Part shown: piece by piece, positions 6,787 through 8,012 of the stretch
How the letters are laid out: every line of letters starts with the position of its first letter
Position numbering within the stretch: the first letter of the stretch is position 1
Assembly (NCBI GenBank): GCA_010671965.1
Contig: JAAHIC010000173.1
Coordinates: forward strand, 1 to 8,012
Length of the DNA stretch: 8,012 bases
Source of the DNA: Leptolyngbya sp. SIO4C5
GTDB taxonomy: Bacteria > Cyanobacteriota > Cyanobacteriia > Phormidesmidales > Phormidesmidaceae
Reading direction: 5' to 3'
Notes under the pieces: model-generated
Database searches by the model: none
Told to the model about the DNA's origin: nothing
Seen by the model: only the letters and a program-made list of their open reading frames with translations
Translations under genes and position numbers: made by a program

Positions 6787-7233
6787 ATGTCAGTTCGTTT
6801 ATACGTGGGTAATTTGCCTAAAGAGCTAGAGCGTGAAGAGTTGGAGGCTATTTTTGCCGACTACACCGAAGAGATTGTATCTATCAAGCTGATTTCTGAT
6901 CGGAAGACGGGCAAATGCCGTGGTTTTGGCTTTGTCACCGTCAAGACGGATGAGCAGGCAGACGTGCTAGTGGAGAAATTCAACGGCTATCAGATTCAAG
7001 ACAGCTCTCTCAAAGTTGAGAAAGCGCTGCCTCGTAGCAAAGGCGGCAAGTCTGATGCAGAGTCTGGTGAAAGCGGCGGGAGTGCCCCGAATCGCCGTGG
7101 TAAGAGCAAGAGTAAGGCTCGTGGCGGCAGCTCTACTTCCACTTCTACTGATGCTGCCCGTCCCGATCCGCGCTGGGCGGATGAGCTTGAGAAGCTGAAG
7201 GAGCTGCTGGCGGCGCAGACAACGTCTTCATAG
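6787..7233 (+). CDS. Cyanobacterial RRM-type RNA-binding protein (Rbp family)
   Basis: 148 residues with one RNA recognition motif at 1-80. RNP2 is LYVGNL (5-10) and RNP1 is RGFGFVTV (45-52); the aromatic residues Tyr6, Phe47 and Phe49 that stack on RNA bases are all present. Residues 83-125 form a Gly/Ser/Lys/Arg-rich, probably disordered linker. The protein ends in a helix, DPRWADELEKLKELLAAQTT (127-146), a tail I associate with the longer cyanobacterial Rbp proteins of the Synechocystis Slr0193 (Rbp3) kind; that assignment is from memory. Related proteins bind mRNA, and some are cold-induced or help place photosystem mRNAs near thylakoids; which role applies here cannot be read from the sequence. 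The start has a good GAGG eight bases upstream. The gene is isolated by terminators on both sides. Confidence 0.93.
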   Translation: MSVRLYVGNLPKELEREELEAIFADYTEEIVSIKLISDRKTGKCRGFGFVTVKTDEQADVLVEKFNGYQIQDSSLKVEKALPRSKGGKSDAESGESGGSAPNRRGKSKSKARGGSSTSTSTDAARPDPRWADELEKLKELLAAQTTSS

Positions 7234-7256
7234 CGGCAGTTTTCCAAAGCGATCAT

Positions 7257-7295
7257 TAATAGGCTTTTTGATTGAATCAGCCTTATTAGTAATTT
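7257..7295 (+). terminator. Hairpin after the RRM gene, possible first terminator
   Basis: TAATAGGCT (7257-7265) pairs with AGCCTTATTA (7279-7288) with one bulged T. An inner GATT/AATC pairing is possible, and GTAATTTT follows. It begins 23 bases after the RRM gene stop. The stem is A/T-rich and weaker than the next hairpin, so it may be a leaky terminator or a 3'-end protecting structure. Confidence 0.4.
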
Positions 7296-7318
7296 TCTCA
7301 AAGCAAAAAAATCCAATT

Positions 7319-7353
7319 AAAGCGGGGACATCGTTAAAAATGTCCCCGCTTTT
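7319..7353. terminator. Bidirectional terminator between convergent genes
   Basis: A perfect 13-bp stem pairs AAAGCGGGGACAT (7319-7331) with its complement at 7340-7352 around the loop CGTTAAAA. Four T at 7350-7353 serve the plus strand. Read on the minus strand, the stem is followed by TTTAATTGGA and then a run of seven T (complement of 7303-7309). It lies between the stop at 7233 (plus) and the stop at 7391 (minus) and so can end both transcripts. Confidence 0.88.
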
Positions 7354-7390
7354 ACTAGTTTCTAAAAATTGCTCCAGGCTGCTTGCAGGC

Positions 7391-7873
7391 TTAGCCGCCG
7401 TACTGCCAGCCCGTATCTTCAAGCAGCAGGGGCTTACCTTCTCTATGCAACGCAGCGCCGACAACTTCGCCCACAAAGACGGTATGATCGCCGTGTTCTA
7501 CGCTCCCAACCACATTGCATTCTACGTAGCCTAGCGAATCTTTGATCACTGGACAGCCAGTTTCTTCGCCCGGGTAAAATTCAATATCTTCAAACTTGTT
7601 GCCGACACGACGTAGCGGCTTAAAAAAGTTTTGGGCAATTTCTTTTTGTCCGGCTTCCAGGAAGCTGATCGCAAAGACGCCGCTAGATTTGAGCATTGTA
7701 TGAGAGGTGGAGTCATTTTTGACGCAGTTGACCACCAAGGGCGGTTGGAAAGACGCCTGCATCACCCAGCTTACGGTAAAGCCATTTAAATCGTCCCCAG
7801 ACTTTACGCCACAGACATAAATGCCGTGGGGAATTTTGCGCAGCAGTGTCTTTTTAGCTTGTTCATCTAACAA
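7391..7873 (-). CDS. Flavin reductase-like, FMN-binding protein
   Basis: 160 residues covering one complete flavin reductase-like (split beta-barrel) domain. Recognisable parts are KIPHGIYVCGV (13-23), GFTVSWVMQASFQPPLVVN (31-49), which is the FMN-phosphate-binding strand-loop of this family, AISFLEAGQKEIAQNF (68-83), and HGDHTVFVGEV (127-137) near the C-terminus. Such proteins bind FMN and use NAD(P)H to reduce flavin. Cyanobacterial flavodiiron proteins carry a related domain as a C-terminal fusion, but here it stands alone. The start is a TTG at 7873-7871: an in-frame TAG lies 18 bases upstream with no ATG or GTG between, and MLDEQAKKTLLRKIPHG is a sensible N-terminus. The physiological substrate and partner are unknown. 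Confidence 0.9.
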   Translation of the reverse strand: MLDEQAKKTLLRKIPHGIYVCGVKSGDDLNGFTVSWVMQASFQPPLVVNCVKNDSTSHTMLKSSGVFAISFLEAGQKEIAQNFFKPLRRVGNKFEDIEFYPGEETGCPVIKDSLGYVECNVVGSVEHGDHTVFVGEVVGAALHREGKPLLLEDTGWQYGG

Positions 7874-8012
7874 GGTGTTTACGTTCCTTTGCTAACTACA
7901 TGGCTCAGTGTATTACAGATGATTTTCACCCAGCTATCTTTCGGGCGGCAGAAGTCGCTGGCCCAATTAGCGCCGAGCCACACCAGCATCTCTAGCAGCC
8001 TGCTGCACCGCA
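7874..8012. other. Unassigned right edge of the window
   Basis: No gene can be assigned in these 139 bases. On the minus strand one frame enters from the edge as AVQQAARDAGVARR and stops at 7967-7969. Another runs from the edge to a stop at 7879-7881 without recognisable content. On the plus strand one frame is open to the edge from an ATG at 7919, and a 31-codon frame runs 7900-7995. The first minus-strand frame looks most like a protein C-terminus (an Ala-rich helix with a basic end), but it is too short to identify. The upstream region of the flavin reductase gene, including its promoter, must also lie here or beyond. Confidence 0.3.
7885..7890 (-). promoter_or_regulatory. Ribosome-binding site for the TTG-started flavin reductase gene
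   Basis: On the minus strand AAAGGA (complement of TCCTTT at 7885-7890) lies 11 bases before the TTG at 7873. The spacing is slightly long, but together with the upstream in-frame stop it supports TTG as the true start. Confidence 0.5.

Noticed and set aside
6996..7316. Minus-strand open frame opposite the RRM gene
   Set aside because: Its Ser-rich product is the reverse complement of the Lys/Arg/Ser/Glu-rich coding region and crosses the terminator region; it has no independent support.

Overview
The window looks like the chromosome of a cyanobacterium outside the small-genome marine Prochlorococcus/Synechococcus group. Three things seen in the sequence support this. The order rplM-rpsI-rpmE-prfA is the tail of the large ribosomal-protein cluster as found in cyanobacteria. 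The L31 protein is the zinc-free cyanobacterial/plastid type. The octamer GCGATCGC (HIP1, an over-represented cyanobacterial palindrome) occurs 11 times, where about 0.1 would be expected by chance. The single-RRM RNA-binding protein and the small flavin reductase also fit. I cannot name a genus from sequence alone.

Layout: 1-922 holds the end of rplM (L13), overlapped by one base by rpsI (S9), then rpmE (L31). A perfect-palindrome terminator at 947-978 separates these from prfA (release factor 1, 1016-2119), which has its own terminator at 2144-2169. These four genes are translation machinery. Next, on the same strand, is an SbcD/Mre11-type DNA-repair nuclease (2188-3453) without its SbcC partner in view. 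It is followed by a long membrane protein (3522-6005) with an N-terminal helical-repeat-like region, a Pro/Ala-rich linker, and a domain recognisable as M48/HtpX-like in which the zinc-binding residues appear to be lost.

From 6006 to 6786 there is no confident gene. The first part contains hairpins ending in a strong terminator (6158-6183), either a structured 3' UTR or an unannotated small RNA. The remaining 600 bases form the long leader/promoter region of an RRM-type RNA-binding protein gene (6787-7233). That gene converges on a flavin reductase-like gene on the minus strand (7391-7873, TTG start). The two share a 13-bp bidirectional terminator at 7319-7353. The last 139 bases hold no gene I can identify.

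The clearest points for a second look are the apparently inactive M48-like membrane protein with its duplicated SGFTPLE linker motif, the candidate small RNA at about 6060-6183, and the long leader of the RNA-binding protein gene. I see no defence system, CRISPR array, insertion sequence or phage gene. Most of the window is ordinary core genome.
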